The position numbers and the translations under genes were made by a program. This document shows, one piece after another, positions 33,906 through 42,373 of a DNA stretch of 64,000 nucleotides. A model generated the notes under the pieces. The model was not told where the DNA came from, made no database searches, and saw only the letters and a list, made by a program, of their open reading frames with translations. The first letter of the stretch is position 1, and each line of letters opens with the position of its first letter. Location of the stretch: NCBI RefSeq assembly GCF_018283675.1, contig NZ_JAGVRK010000001.1, positions 3,844,001 through 3,908,000 of the forward strand, given 5' to 3'. The DNA is from Metabacillus flavus (GTDB taxonomy: Bacteria > Bacillota > Bacilli > Bacillales > Bacillaceae).

Positions 33906-34192
33906 TACCCCCTGTATTATGTAAGTTTTTACTAAATCGTGGAAATCACCTAACCATCATAAGTAAACACAAAGATGAATACTATACGTTCGACAATCTT
34001 TGCTAACAATAAGCAATTAGTGCTGCAACTTTAGTTCTGTTTATGAAGGCGGATGAGGTCTGATATACCTATACCCAGGAAAAGGGAAATAAAACTAAAA
34101 TAACCTTCTTTTTACATATTTTTTTACCGCAGCCCATGAGTGTTCAATAACCTTCGAGCCGTTATCAATCATACCAGTGTGTGAAAATTAAC
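33906..34192. other. Intergenic stretch upstream of the ABC operon
   Basis: AT-rich, no convincing reading frame or hairpin; it should hold the operon promoter, but I cannot point to clear -35/-10 boxes. Confidence 0.5.
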
Positions 34193-34219
34193 AAAAAAAA
34201 GACAGGCAATATGCCAGTC
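34193..34219 (-). terminator. Terminator of the RlmI-like gene
   Basis: Minus strand GACTGGCA / TGCCTGTC (34219-34201) with loop TAT, followed by eight T residues. Confidence 0.8.
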
Positions 34220-34224
34220 TAAAC

Positions 34225-35418
34225 TTACTTCGCAGTTACTTTTATAAAATAAACCTTTAAATAATTTCCCTGCTTGTATTGAGGACTAGTCCGAAAGTCT
34301 TTTGGAAGCTTATAGTTTTCCAGAATGCTGTACTTTGCATTTGATTCTTTAAAGGCTTGATCGATAAAACCTTTGAATTTCTCATCACTCACATTGCTGG
34401 CATTTGTTGAGGCAACAATCACACCATTTCGTGCAGTCAGGCTGATTGTATCCTTTAGCAGGTTTTTATAATCCTTCGCTGCACTGAATGTATGCTTTTT
34501 GGATTTTGCAAAGCTTGGAGGGTCAAGGATGACCAGATCATAGATTTTTTCTTTCTTGGCTGCGTATTTAAAATATTTAAAAACATCCTCTACGATTATC
34601 TCCTGTGCTTCATGGTCAATTCCATTGATGCTGAATTGCTCAATAGTTTTTGGAAGGCTGCGATTTGCCACATCGACACTCACCGTCCTAGAAGCCCCTC
34701 CCAGCGCAGCAAACACAGAGAATGCTCCAGTGTAGGAAAACATATTCAAAACCGTCTTATCCTTCGAATAGGCATCTCTAATGGCCTTGCGAACGTCGCG
34801 CTGATCCAAAAACACGCCGACCATTGCACCTTCGTTCAAATAAACCGCAAATTTTGCCCCGTTTTCTTTCACCAGAAGAGGATATGGTGCCTCCTCGCCG
34901 GTGACAAAATCATCCTCTTCAATGTATTGGCCTTTTTCGTCAAACCGTTTCTTTTGATAAATTCCCTTTGGATTGATTGATTTCTGAAGAGCGGCCAGCA
35001 CCTGCTCTTTAAACGCGTAAATTCCCTTGCTGTACCAATTGATGAGGCAGTAGCCTTCAAAATAATCTATGGTTAGACCGCCAATTCCGTCCCCTTCGCC
35101 GTTAAACAGGCGAAAAGCTGTAGTATCTTCACTCTTCAGCATGGAAGACCTATAGTCTGAAGCAGCCTTTATTTTTTTATCAAAGAAAGACTGATCGATT
35201 GATTCATCTCTCCTGAAGGACAAAATCCAGCCGATTCCTTTATTTTGTTTACCATAATAGCCTGTCCCTATAAATGTCCCTTTTGGGTCCGTCAGCGTAA
35301 AAATCTCCCCTTCTTCCTGCAGGACGCCCGGATTCGCCACTGCTTCTTTTTCAACAAGGGGATACCCTTTTTGGAAGAGCTTGGCTGAAGCAGGTTTTGT
35401 TTGAAGTTTTATTTGCAA
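34225..35418 (-). CDS. Class I rRNA methyltransferase RlmI/YwbD-like
   Basis: SAM-dependent 23S rRNA methyltransferase (RlmI makes m5C1962 in E. coli). 397 residues: N-terminal PUA-like part (KLFQKGYPLVEKEAV ... GTFIGTGYYGKQNKGIGW), a linking beta domain (RLFNGEGDGIGGLTIDYFEG), then the methyltransferase fold with VLNMFSYTGAFSVFAALGGA, VSVDVANRSL and YDLVILDPPSFAKSKK. The frame opens at 35427, but TTG 35418 has GGAGTG six bases upstream and matches the family N-terminus. Monocistronic; divergent from the dehydrogenase gene. Confidence 0.87.
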   Translation of the reverse strand: MQIKLQTKPASAKLFQKGYPLVEKEAVANPGVLQEEGEIFTLTDPKGTFIGTGYYGKQNKGIGWILSFRRDESIDQSFFDKKIKAASDYRSSMLKSEDTTAFRLFNGEGDGIGGLTIDYFEGYCLINWYSKGIYAFKEQVLAALQKSINPKGIYQKKRFDEKGQYIEEDDFVTGEEAPYPLLVKENGAKFAVYLNEGAMVGVFLDQRDVRKAIRDAYSKDKTVLNMFSYTGAFSVFAALGGASRTVSVDVANRSLPKTIEQFSINGIDHEAQEIIVEDVFKYFKYAAKKEKIYDLVILDPPSFAKSKKHTFSAAKDYKNLLKDTISLTARNGVIVASTNASNVSDEKFKGFIDQAFKESNAKYSILENYKLPKDFRTSPQYKQGNYLKVYFIKVTAK

Positions 35419-35513
35419 TGAAATCACTCCGTGTCATGTAATAGCTTTTTCAGCTTCTCTAATTGCAAAGTATAACATATTATCCTGTGTCCGCTCTTTC
35501 TGCTACACTATTG

Positions 35514-35528
35514 CTGTAAACGTTTTAC
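35514..35528 (+). promoter_or_regulatory. Possible cre site upstream of the Gfo/Idh/MocA gene
   Basis: TGTAAACGTTTTACC fits the cre pattern at 12 of 14 positions and is nearly palindromic. It ends only 7 bp before the ribosome site, a roadblock-like position. Tentative. Confidence 0.4.
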
Positions 35529-35548
35529 CACTAGACGGAGGGCTGAAT

Positions 35549-36607
35549 ATGACGCTTAAAATGGGTTTTATCGGATTCGGGAAAAGCACCACGATTTTTC
35601 ATTTGCCATATGTATTAATCCGAAATCAGTATGAAGTAAAAAAAATTTACAGCCGTACAGCAAAACCGGATATGGAGAAGCCATATAGAGAAAAAAACAT
35701 TGAGTTTGTTTATGAACTGGCCCAGCTTCTAGATGATAAAGAAATCTCCCTTATCACTATTTGCACTTCACATGATACCCATTATGAGTTTGCAAAAGCA
35801 TGCCTTCAGCACGGAAAAAATGTGCTGGTTGAAAAGCCATTCTGTTTTACAGGGGATGCAGCCAAAGAGCTGCTGGAACTTGCCGCAGTCAAAGGCCTTG
35901 TTATCATGCCATATCAGAACAGGAGATTTGATTCGGACTTCCTTGCACTCCAGGAAGTCATGGACAGCGGCCGATTAGGGAAAGTGACAGAGATTGAATC
36001 CCACTTTGATTATTATAATCCCGATGCACCTGATGCAAACAGCAGCAGCCGCTATAATGGAGCGGTCTATGGTCTCGGCGTCCACCTTATTGATCAGGCA
36101 GTATCATTATTCGGGAGACCTGAAAAGGTCTATTATGATATCCGGTCTGTCCGGAATTCTAATAATGCCGATGATTACTTTCACATTGAATTGTTTTATA
36201 GCCAACTAAAATTCATTTTAAAAATGAGCCATCTTGTGAAAGCCCCATACCCTAAATTTTTGGCGCATGGGACAAACGGAAGCTTTATGAAATACGGCAT
36301 TGACCAGCAGGAAAAAGACCTTTTCGCCGGAAGAACCCCTGATGAATCCGGATTTGGAGAAGACCCGCAAAATGCTTACGCTAAAATTGCATATTCCGAA
36401 AATGGGAATGATCATCAAGAATCATGGACAACACCTAAAGGGGATTACGGCAGAATTTACGATTTGCTTTACGAGACAATCGTTCACCACCAGCCAAAAC
36501 CTGTTACAGACGAAGAGATCCTCACTGTAATCGAAATAATGGAACGCGGTGTAAACGGGGAAAATCCTAAGGTTCTGAATTTGCAGAGGGAATTTCCTAG
36601 GCAATAA
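35549..36607 (+). CDS. Gfo/Idh/MocA family oxidoreductase
   Basis: NAD(P)-dependent dehydrogenase, 352 residues. Rossmann domain with MGFIGFGKSTTIFHLPYVL, the family motif VLVEKPFC with the catalytic Lys, and the second domain with GAVYGLGVHLIDQAVSLFG (active-site Gly-x-x-x-x-His/Asp segment). The FGKSTTIFHLP opening is typical of the YhhX/YdgJ branch, which handles sugars or inositols. Ribosome site GACGGAGGG. Substrate unknown; the possible cre box would suit a carbohydrate role. Ends with its own terminator. Confidence 0.87.
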   Translation: MTLKMGFIGFGKSTTIFHLPYVLIRNQYEVKKIYSRTAKPDMEKPYREKNIEFVYELAQLLDDKEISLITICTSHDTHYEFAKACLQHGKNVLVEKPFCFTGDAAKELLELAAVKGLVIMPYQNRRFDSDFLALQEVMDSGRLGKVTEIESHFDYYNPDAPDANSSSRYNGAVYGLGVHLIDQAVSLFGRPEKVYYDIRSVRNSNNADDYFHIELFYSQLKFILKMSHLVKAPYPKFLAHGTNGSFMKYGIDQQEKDLFAGRTPDESGFGEDPQNAYAKIAYSENGNDHQESWTTPKGDYGRIYDLLYETIVHHQPKPVTDEEILTVIEIMERGVNGENPKVLNLQREFPRQ

Positions 36608-36632
36608 TGAGTTGAAATCTCTAAATTAAAAA

Positions 36633-36656
36633 GGCTCCCATCATGGGAGCCTTATT
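36633..36656. terminator. Bidirectional terminator between dehydrogenase and parR-like gene
   Basis: Perfect stem GGCTCCCA (36633-36640) / TGGGAGCC (36644-36651), A-run before and T-rich after; it ends both convergent units. Confidence 0.85.
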
Positions 36657-37242
36657 TATTCATACTCGACAGGAAATCTCCAAGAAGATCCTCTGCGCTC
36701 TCTTCCTTTTCTTCCTCAGGTTCTTGATTTCGAATCTGGTCTTGCATTTGATCGAAGCTGAAGCTTTCCAGATCATCATCTCCGGAATCTGCATCTTCAA
36801 AGGAATATTCTTCAGCAGGAACGGCCTTAATTTCAGGCTCCTCCTGTTCCAGCGCTGCCCCTGTCTGATCCTCAAACATAATCAGTTCATCAGGATCCAG
36901 CGTATGGCTGTTCATTGAGGCAAGAAGCGCAGTCGCTCTCACCGGATTGGCAAGCAGCTGATGAATCATACTTCCGAGAAGAGCTTCTGAATGCTCATGC
37001 TTCAGCCAGTTTCTTTGTTCCTTCGTAAGCTGGCGGGGAAGGGGGATTGTAAGAGTTTGCCTTTCTTTAGAGAGGGATTCGCTCACTCCCTTCATGACAA
37101 ACTCTCCAATTCTGCTGGAAAAATTGCGCTTTTCCATTTCCTTCAGCTTTGATAGCTGTTTCAGAAGGTGATCGGGAGTATCAGAGGGGACCCTGAACGT
37201 GATCGCCTGGCCCCGCTCAATACGTTTATCCGACGGTTTCAT
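36652..37242 (-). CDS. ParR-like DNA-binding adaptor (RHH fold)
   Basis: 196 residues, probably the centromere-binding adaptor of a type II partition system. Residues about 12-52 (QAITFRVPSD, LLKQLSKLKEMEKRNFSSRI) fit a ribbon-helix-helix DNA-binding unit. The middle region is helical (LTKEQRNWLKHEHSEALLGS). The last 60 residues are very acidic (SFEDADSGDDDLESF, EPEEEKEESAEDLL), as expected of a tail contacting a filament. Starts 12 bp after the ParM-like gene with AAGGTGATG upstream, so the two are one operon. The name rests on fold reading and context, not on recognisable identity. Confidence 0.65.
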   Translation of the reverse strand: MKPSDKRIERGQAITFRVPSDTPDHLLKQLSKLKEMEKRNFSSRIGEFVMKGVSESLSKERQTLTIPLPRQLTKEQRNWLKHEHSEALLGSMIHQLLANPVRATALLASMNSHTLDPDELIMFEDQTGAALEQEEPEIKAVPAEEYSFEDADSGDDDLESFSFDQMQDQIRNQEPEEEKEESAEDLLGDFLSSMNK

Positions 37243-37254
37243 CTAGTCATCACC

Positions 37255-38439
37255 TTATTTGGATGAGGAAGCCGGCTGCTTTTCATCCTTTTTTTCTGGT
37301 TTAGCTGTTTTGCGGACAAAATCCGAAATCAGTTTGTAGTAAGCATTGGACATCATCCAGATGCTTTCTTTTTCATCTTCAAAAAACTCAATATTATAGC
37401 CATCAAGATTGTTATTGAGCGCTTTGAGGTAATCCTTCAATACAGATGCCCCGCCTCCTACAAAGTAGCAGATCTCCGTTTGAGAATTGCGCTGCCAAAC
37501 ATTGCGCAGGAAGCGATATTGTTTCTTCGCTAATTCTAAAAGAATACGGTCTGTAATATCATGTACGCTTGTACGGCTTCCTTTTACCATGATGTGGTTG
37601 CGGTCATTCTTGCGGGTGATGATTTCAACCACGTCTCTGCGGCTATCAAGCTCCACACCATGCTTCGTAAGAATTTCTTCTCTGATTGCCTCAAGAGATT
37701 CTGAAACTCCCAAGTTAAAACCTTGCGCTTTATCATCATCCACATTACGGTTGCGGATTACAGCGATATCTGTCGAAAGCCCGCCGATGTCCTGGATGAG
37801 GATCCGCTTATCAATCAAATCTTTATTAATAATGTTCAAGTCATTATCCATGACAAGATTAACGTACGCTGCAAATCCCTCCGGATAAACTTTCACTTCA
37901 TCAAACTTGATATTAACTTTCAGTCCTTGATACTTCGGTGTTACCAGGAATTCTACTTGATGAACAGAACCAAGCAGCTGGGAGCGGTACCCGACATCTT
38001 TTCCTTCTTTTACTTCTCTCAAAGGAAGACCGGTTCCAAGCGTATAATTTGCATCAATTACCTGATTGTTTTTCTTAAAGCCTTTTTCCACTGTGCCGTT
38101 AACTGCATCAAGAGCTAATGAAGCAAACAGCATAACAAGCGTCTGATCCTCTTCGGATTTGCTGCTTCCAGGGTCCAGCTCCGTGGAATTATTGCTCTTC
38201 GCAGCAAGGCTTCCTACTCGATAAATTACGTTGTTTTCTTTCAGGGCAGGGGAGTGCACACGGATGTGAATGTTCTCCAGAGGGTCTTTTTCGTTTAATT
38301 CTTCAATTCCAATAACCGGACGATCTTCTAAATCTCTTGCAATCACATTTGGTATGTATAGTTCTGAGTCTAGTTTTCCGAACAATGCTTTAACTGCGTC
38401 ATTCCCGACATCGACTGCTGCAATTCTAGAAAGATTCAT
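37255..38439 (-). CDS. ParM-like actin-family ATPase
   Basis: 394-residue actin-like ATPase of the ParM/StbA/Alp group, which forms dynamic filaments that push plasmid copies apart. The actin motifs are present: phosphate 1 (IAAVDVGNDAVKALF, Asp 10), phosphate 2 (ILIQDIGGLSTDIAVI, Asp 217) and adenosine motif (CYFVGGGASVLKDYL, about 328-331). A charged tail (KPEKKDEKQPASSSK) ends the protein. The frame extends to 38478, but ATG 38439 follows GAAGGGAAAG and starts the family N-terminus. Downstream is a ParR-like gene; upstream are iterons. No plasmid replication gene lies within the window. Confidence 0.85.
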   Translation of the reverse strand: MNLSRIAAVDVGNDAVKALFGKLDSELYIPNVIARDLEDRPVIGIEELNEKDPLENIHIRVHSPALKENNVIYRVGSLAAKSNNSTELDPGSSKSEEDQTLVMLFASLALDAVNGTVEKGFKKNNQVIDANYTLGTGLPLREVKEGKDVGYRSQLLGSVHQVEFLVTPKYQGLKVNIKFDEVKVYPEGFAAYVNLVMDNDLNIINKDLIDKRILIQDIGGLSTDIAVIRNRNVDDDKAQGFNLGVSESLEAIREEILTKHGVELDSRRDVVEIITRKNDRNHIMVKGSRTSVHDITDRILLELAKKQYRFLRNVWQRNSQTEICYFVGGGASVLKDYLKALNNNLDGYNIEFFEDEKESIWMMSNAYYKLISDFVRKTAKPEKKDEKQPASSSK

Positions 38440-38552
38440 AGTCAACTTTCCCTTCTTCATTAAAGTTCCATATACCATTCGCTTACATGGTCTACTTTAA
38501 AGGTAATACATAAAAGGCTTTCTTTCAATACAGGTTTTAACGTTTTCATTTT

Positions 38553-38705
38553 TGTGTACATGCATACTTTTCCGTATACAATTCTACTTATTTTGTAAAC
38601 AAGTATACTTTATTGTACACATACTGTTAAATCAACATGTATACCTCTTTGTTTACATGTATACAATAAAGTACACAAAAGAAAACACTTTGTATACAAG
38701 TAAAC
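38553..38705. repeat. parC-like iteron array upstream of the ParM-like gene
   Basis: Four 15-bp copies of TGTNNACAWGYAWAC: TGTGTACATGCATAC (38553), TGTAAACAAGTATAC (38594), TGTTTACATGTATAC (38650) and TGTATACAAGTAAAC (38691), spaced 41, 56 and 41 bp. Half-sites occur at 38635-38644 and 38711-38718. The array covers the probable parM promoter, so it could serve both as centromere and as operator for autoregulation. Confidence 0.75.
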
Positions 38706-38718
38706 AATAGTGTAAACA

Positions 38719-39001
38719 TCGTGTTTTTTCCAAAAATAATGAATAAAAAAATCTTTTTATCCACTATTTATCTATGCCAATAAGAGAGAAGTGTATATTT
38801 TTGGAATGTGACAAAATATAAAATGCATCAAGATATGGAAATTCCGATTGATCGAAAACGCATCTGAATGAGAAGGGAAAATAGAAGATAAAGAGGAAGG
38901 AAAAAGAAGAGAACCCTCACAATGGGCAAAACTTGAAAGATATGAAAGAAAACTGTCGAAAATGAGGGAGAAGATTTGGCAGTAGCAGGAAAACATTAAA
39001 A
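38719..39001. other. Non-coding stretch between iterons and DUF2252 gene
   Basis: AT- and purine-rich; only very short reading frames without ribosome sites. I see no feature except the DUF2252 terminator that follows. Confidence 0.5.
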
Positions 39002-39003
39002 GA

Positions 39004-39028
39004 AACGAAGGCCCTAACAGCCTTCGTT
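39004..39028 (-). terminator. Terminator of the DUF2252 gene
   Basis: AACGAAGGC (39004-39012) / GCCTTCGTT (39020-39028); T-rich on the minus-strand 3' side. Confidence 0.75.
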
Positions 39029-39035
39029 CCTACAA

Positions 39036-40370
39036 TTAGAATGAATTTACCCATTCGCAAAAGAGGGCATAATCCGCATTCACCCGTCGCTTATACGTCA
39101 TCGCTGCAAATGAAAGCTGATCCGTAAACCGGCCGGTATCAGGTCCAATCGCTTTAGCAATCTCGATTTCACTGTGGTGACAAATAAACGAATCTTCTAA
39201 ATCTGCATCCGCTCTGGCGTGGATTTTTGCTGTTATTTTTCCCATCGTATCTAGCGCTTCATCCATAGCCTGAGGGCCCTCAATATGCTTAGCTTTCAGC
39301 TTCTTTTTAACAGGAGACCGTTCACGAATATAGAAATGGCGGCCATCCATCGTAACATACCCTAGAAACGGATCCTCATGATGATGCATCGCCTTTTGTG
39401 TAGCAATAACTCTTTCTCCTTGATGGAAATGTTCTTCCCAAAAATCATTCCCTGCAGGAAGGAAGAAGCCTGGGATCGGAGCACGAACCTCTTTTACTTC
39501 TAAAACCAGGTCATCCAGATCCTGCTCCCCCTTTTCCCCTTCAATCAATACATAGAAGCGGTCAAGTCCGATCGAAGCTGTACCTGATCCCTGTTTTCTT
39601 GCTATATCTTTGATGTGATAAAATGCTAAATCTTTTTGGTCTGCTTCATCAAGGGTCCGGATGTAATCCTCCCACACATTCTGAATCATTACCCGTTCTG
39701 CTTCATCTGCTGACAAAATCTCCTCAGACCACTTAAATCGTCTGATGCCATCCACATTCATTTCTGTAAAATCATCAAGCAATTTATTCATTCTTCTTTT
39801 CTTCAGCTTTTTCAGCAATTTACGAACCGGATTTTTCGTGTTATCTGCCGTAAAATAGAGGGTCACAGGGTCATCTTTGCCTTTTGCAAAGCGTTTCATC
39901 TGCTGACAGTATGCATTTAAGTAAGTTCGTATCCGCTCTTCCTGCTCCTGATCATCGTATCCCTCTGCTTGACAAAACAAGGCTATGCTGACCGACATCC
40001 GAAGCACGTCATATAGATAGGAACCCATTGTCCCTTCATCAAAATCGTTTACATCGTAGACAAAGTCACCCTTCTCATTCTGAAAGGCACCGAAATTCTC
40101 AATATGCAGATCTCCCTGAATCCAAATTGGTTTGTCTTCCGGGGTGTGAAAAGAAAAAGGGATTTTCGTTACATCAAAATAAAATAAATAAGCGCTGCCC
40201 CTGTAAAAACGAAATGGACTCTCTGCCATTTTTCGATATTTTTCGGCTCTCATTTCACGGTTAAGGCCCATTATTTCCCCGTCAAATTCATTTAAAATCG
40301 TGTCGATTGTTTGATAGCGCAGCTTTCTTCTCGTAGTATTTGCACGGTCTGCGATATTTTCCATGTTCAT
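39036..40370 (-). CDS. DUF2252 domain protein
   Basis: 444-residue soluble protein with a protein-kinase-like (aminoglycoside-phosphotransferase-like) fold family signature: ESPFRFYRGSAYLFYFDV, GDLHIENFGAFQNEKGDFVY (resembles the HGDLHxxN catalytic loop), DVNDFDEGTMGSYLYDVLRM (resembles the Asp metal motif). Substrate and role unknown. ATG 40370 is preferred, five bases after GAGG; the upstream start at 40391 has no site. Stands alone with its own terminator. Confidence 0.85.
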   Translation of the reverse strand: MNMENIADRANTTRRKLRYQTIDTILNEFDGEIMGLNREMRAEKYRKMAESPFRFYRGSAYLFYFDVTKIPFSFHTPEDKPIWIQGDLHIENFGAFQNEKGDFVYDVNDFDEGTMGSYLYDVLRMSVSIALFCQAEGYDDQEQEERIRTYLNAYCQQMKRFAKGKDDPVTLYFTADNTKNPVRKLLKKLKKRRMNKLLDDFTEMNVDGIRRFKWSEEILSADEAERVMIQNVWEDYIRTLDEADQKDLAFYHIKDIARKQGSGTASIGLDRFYVLIEGEKGEQDLDDLVLEVKEVRAPIPGFFLPAGNDFWEEHFHQGERVIATQKAMHHHEDPFLGYVTMDGRHFYIRERSPVKKKLKAKHIEGPQAMDEALDTMGKITAKIHARADADLEDSFICHHSEIEIAKAIGPDTGRFTDQLSFAAMTYKRRVNADYALFCEWVNSF

Positions 40371-40566
40371 TTTTTCCTCACCGCTTTCCAATCATTATGA
40401 AGCGAAACTTTTAATAGCAAATTTCATTGAGCACCTGAACGAATCGAGGTTTCCAGTGCAGGACAAAATTAGTATATTCCTATTTTTTCAATCCTGCAAA
40501 AACCTTTGTGAAGAAGGAAGCAATCTTTGCTAAGATTAAAGAAGAACGGAAAAGAGGGTGAAGAAC

Positions 40567-41451
40567 ATGGATATCAAGCATCTGCAATATTTTATTGAAG
40601 TCGTTAAATTCAAAAGCTTTACACGAGCGGCCAATCACTTGTTCATCACCCAGCCAACCATCAGCAAGATGATCAAAAATCTTGAGGAGGATTTGGGAGT
40701 AACGCTATTTGAGCGTTCCCGCAAAAAACTCGTTTTGACGGATGCCGGTCAGGTCATTTATGAGCAGGCGAAGTCGATTGATCAAGCTTTCCGCAATCTT
40801 CAGCTGGAGCTTGACGATTTGCTCAACCTGAAAAAAGGAGTCATCCGGCTCGGCCTTCCACCCATTATTGACACTGGCTTTTTCCCTAAAATGATCGGAT
40901 CTTTTCATGAAAAATACCCGAATATCACCTTCCACCTTGTGGAGGATGGCTCTAAAAAAATCGAAGAAGAGGTAGCAGCCGGAGGTCTCCATGCAGGGGT
41001 CGTTGTCCTGCCGGCAAATGAAGATGAATTTGAGTGTCTATCCTATATGAAAGAGGATTTCCGGGTCGTTCTGCACCCTGATCACCCGCTTGCTGCCCGG
41101 GATGAAATTGAGCTTTCAGAGCTTGCAATTGAACCCTTTATACTTTTTAATAAGGATTTTGTTCTTCATGACCGCATCCTTTCTGCATGCAATCGTGCGG
41201 GCTTCCATCCAAAGGTTGTATCGGAGAGCTCCCAGTGGGAGTTTATTGAGGAGATGGCTGCCTGCAAGCTTGGAGTTGCCTTATTTCCCGAGAGTATTTG
41301 CTGTCACCTCTCAGACAAAGTACGTTCTGTAAAAATCGTAAACCCATCAATGGGCTGGCACCTTGCAGTTATTTGGAGAAAAGACCACTATCTTCCCTAT
41401 GCAGCAAGAGAATGGCTGCAATACGCCCAGAAGCAATTAAATCAGCATTAA
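40567..41451 (+). CDS. LysR-family regulator
   Basis: 294 residues. N-terminal winged helix typical of LysR (MDIKHLQYFIEVVKFKSFTR, ITQPTISKMIKNLEEDLGV), then a two-lobed substrate-binding domain starting GVIRLGLPPIIDTGFFPKMI. Closest in feel to the CidR/YwbI group that regulates holin-like murein hydrolase exporters, but no cidAB genes lie beside it. The GTG at 40558 sits within the ribosome site, so ATG 40567 is used. Followed by its own terminator. Confidence 0.87.
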   Translation: MDIKHLQYFIEVVKFKSFTRAANHLFITQPTISKMIKNLEEDLGVTLFERSRKKLVLTDAGQVIYEQAKSIDQAFRNLQLELDDLLNLKKGVIRLGLPPIIDTGFFPKMIGSFHEKYPNITFHLVEDGSKKIEEEVAAGGLHAGVVVLPANEDEFECLSYMKEDFRVVLHPDHPLAARDEIELSELAIEPFILFNKDFVLHDRILSACNRAGFHPKVVSESSQWEFIEEMAACKLGVALFPESICCHLSDKVRSVKIVNPSMGWHLAVIWRKDHYLPYAAREWLQYAQKQLNQH

Positions 41452-41455
41452 ATTT

Positions 41456-41489
41456 GCGGTTCCTCGACAATAAAAGAGGGCCGCTTTTT
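41456..41489 (+). terminator. Terminator of the LysR gene
   Basis: GCGGTTCCTC (41456-41465) / GAGGGCCGC (41476-41484) with one bulge, followed by TTTTT. Confidence 0.7.
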
Positions 41490-41523
41490 GACGTTAATAT
41501 CCATACAAATCAACTTATATAAA

Positions 41524-41680
41524 GGCTATGTTAAAGCATGGTGTTGATTATTAACACCTGTTGATTGGTGCGGAAGGAGTGAGACTCCGCAGTGGCGAAG
41601 CCATGAGGAGGCCCACCGCCCGCCCAAGGATAAGCGAGCGACTGCTAGCTGCAATCAACAGCCAAGTTTAATAGAGCTTA
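41524..41680 (-). repeat. Dispersed GC-rich inverted repeat, copy 4 (subtype A, reverse)
   Basis: Outer arms GGCTATGTTAAAGC ... GTTTAATAGAGCTT, inner arms CACCTGTTGATTGG ... GCAATCAACAGCC. About 30 bp shorter in the core than copy 6: the CCCGCTGCTCCC hairpin is missing. Confidence 0.85.
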
Positions 41681-41707
41681 TATAAAAAAAGAGGATCAGA
41701 TAAAAAA

Positions 41708-41721
41708 TCGAAGCGTTTACA
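41708..41721 (+). promoter_or_regulatory. Weak cre-like sequence upstream of ykhA
   Basis: TCGAAGCGTTTACA matches the cre consensus at 12 of 14 positions, 111 bp before the thioesterase start. Could be chance. Confidence 0.25.
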
Positions 41722-41832
41722 TAGACAAACTGAATAGTCAGAATAAAAAATAACCATTTTACTTACAATTTTTCTCATACTACACTAGCCGTATAAACAA
41801 CAGAGTGCTTTAGAAGGAAAGGATCTGACGAC

Positions 41833-42351
41833 ATGGAAGCAAAACGAGCGAAAGAAAGCCGCATCGTAAATACAGATCAAGTATTAACGTGCGATTTAAA
41901 TAACTACAACACGTTATTCGGCGGTGTACTGATGAAAAAGCTGGATAGCTGTGCCACCTTATCAGCAAGACGGCACGCACGGGCAAAAGAGTGTGTGACC
42001 GCCTCAACAGACTCGATCGATTTTCTGTGCCCTATTCATCAAACCGATTCGGTCTGCATTGAGTCTTTTGTTTCCTATACAGGAAAAACATCAATGGAAA
42101 TCTTCTGCAAGGTGATCGCCGAGGATATGATTAAAGGAGAACGCCGTATCGCAGCGACTGCGTTTCTAACCTTCGTTGCTTTGGATGAAAACAAGCGGCC
42201 CCTTGAAGTACCCGCTGTTATTCCGGAAACAGAAGAAGAGACTTTCCTTTATGAAACCGCGAATGAACGGGCTGAAATGAGAAAGCTAAGAAGAACGAAG
42301 AGCAGGGAGCTTGCCAAAAATATTACCCTTAGCAAGCCATGGGATCATTAA
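41833..42351 (+). CDS. ykhA: Acyl-CoA thioesterase YkhA-like
   Basis: 172-residue hotdog-fold hydrolase of acyl-CoA esters. Family features: NTDQVLTCDLNNYNTLFGGV (motif N-x-x-G-x-x-G-G type with the catalytic Asn/Asp region), LMKKLDSCATLSARRHA, SIDFLCPIHQTDSVCIESFV and TGKTSMEIFCKVIAED, then RRIAATAFLTFVALDENKRP. Length and sequence look match the YkhA/YciA subgroup. Start ATG 41833 follows AAGGAAAGG. A second short gene follows after 22 bp, probably in the same transcript. Confidence 0.87.
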   Translation: MEAKRAKESRIVNTDQVLTCDLNNYNTLFGGVLMKKLDSCATLSARRHARAKECVTASTDSIDFLCPIHQTDSVCIESFVSYTGKTSMEIFCKVIAEDMIKGERRIAATAFLTFVALDENKRPLEVPAVIPETEEETFLYETANERAEMRKLRRTKSRELAKNITLSKPWDH

Positions 42352-42373
42352 TTTCAGAAAGGCAGGGATTCAA

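Noticed and set aside
36652-40370. Integrated plasmid or prophage island around the ParM-like locus
   Set aside because: No integrase, replication, mobilisation or phage gene and no attachment-site duplication was seen; flanking genes look like normal chromosomal units. A domesticated module remains possible, but a whole island is not supported.
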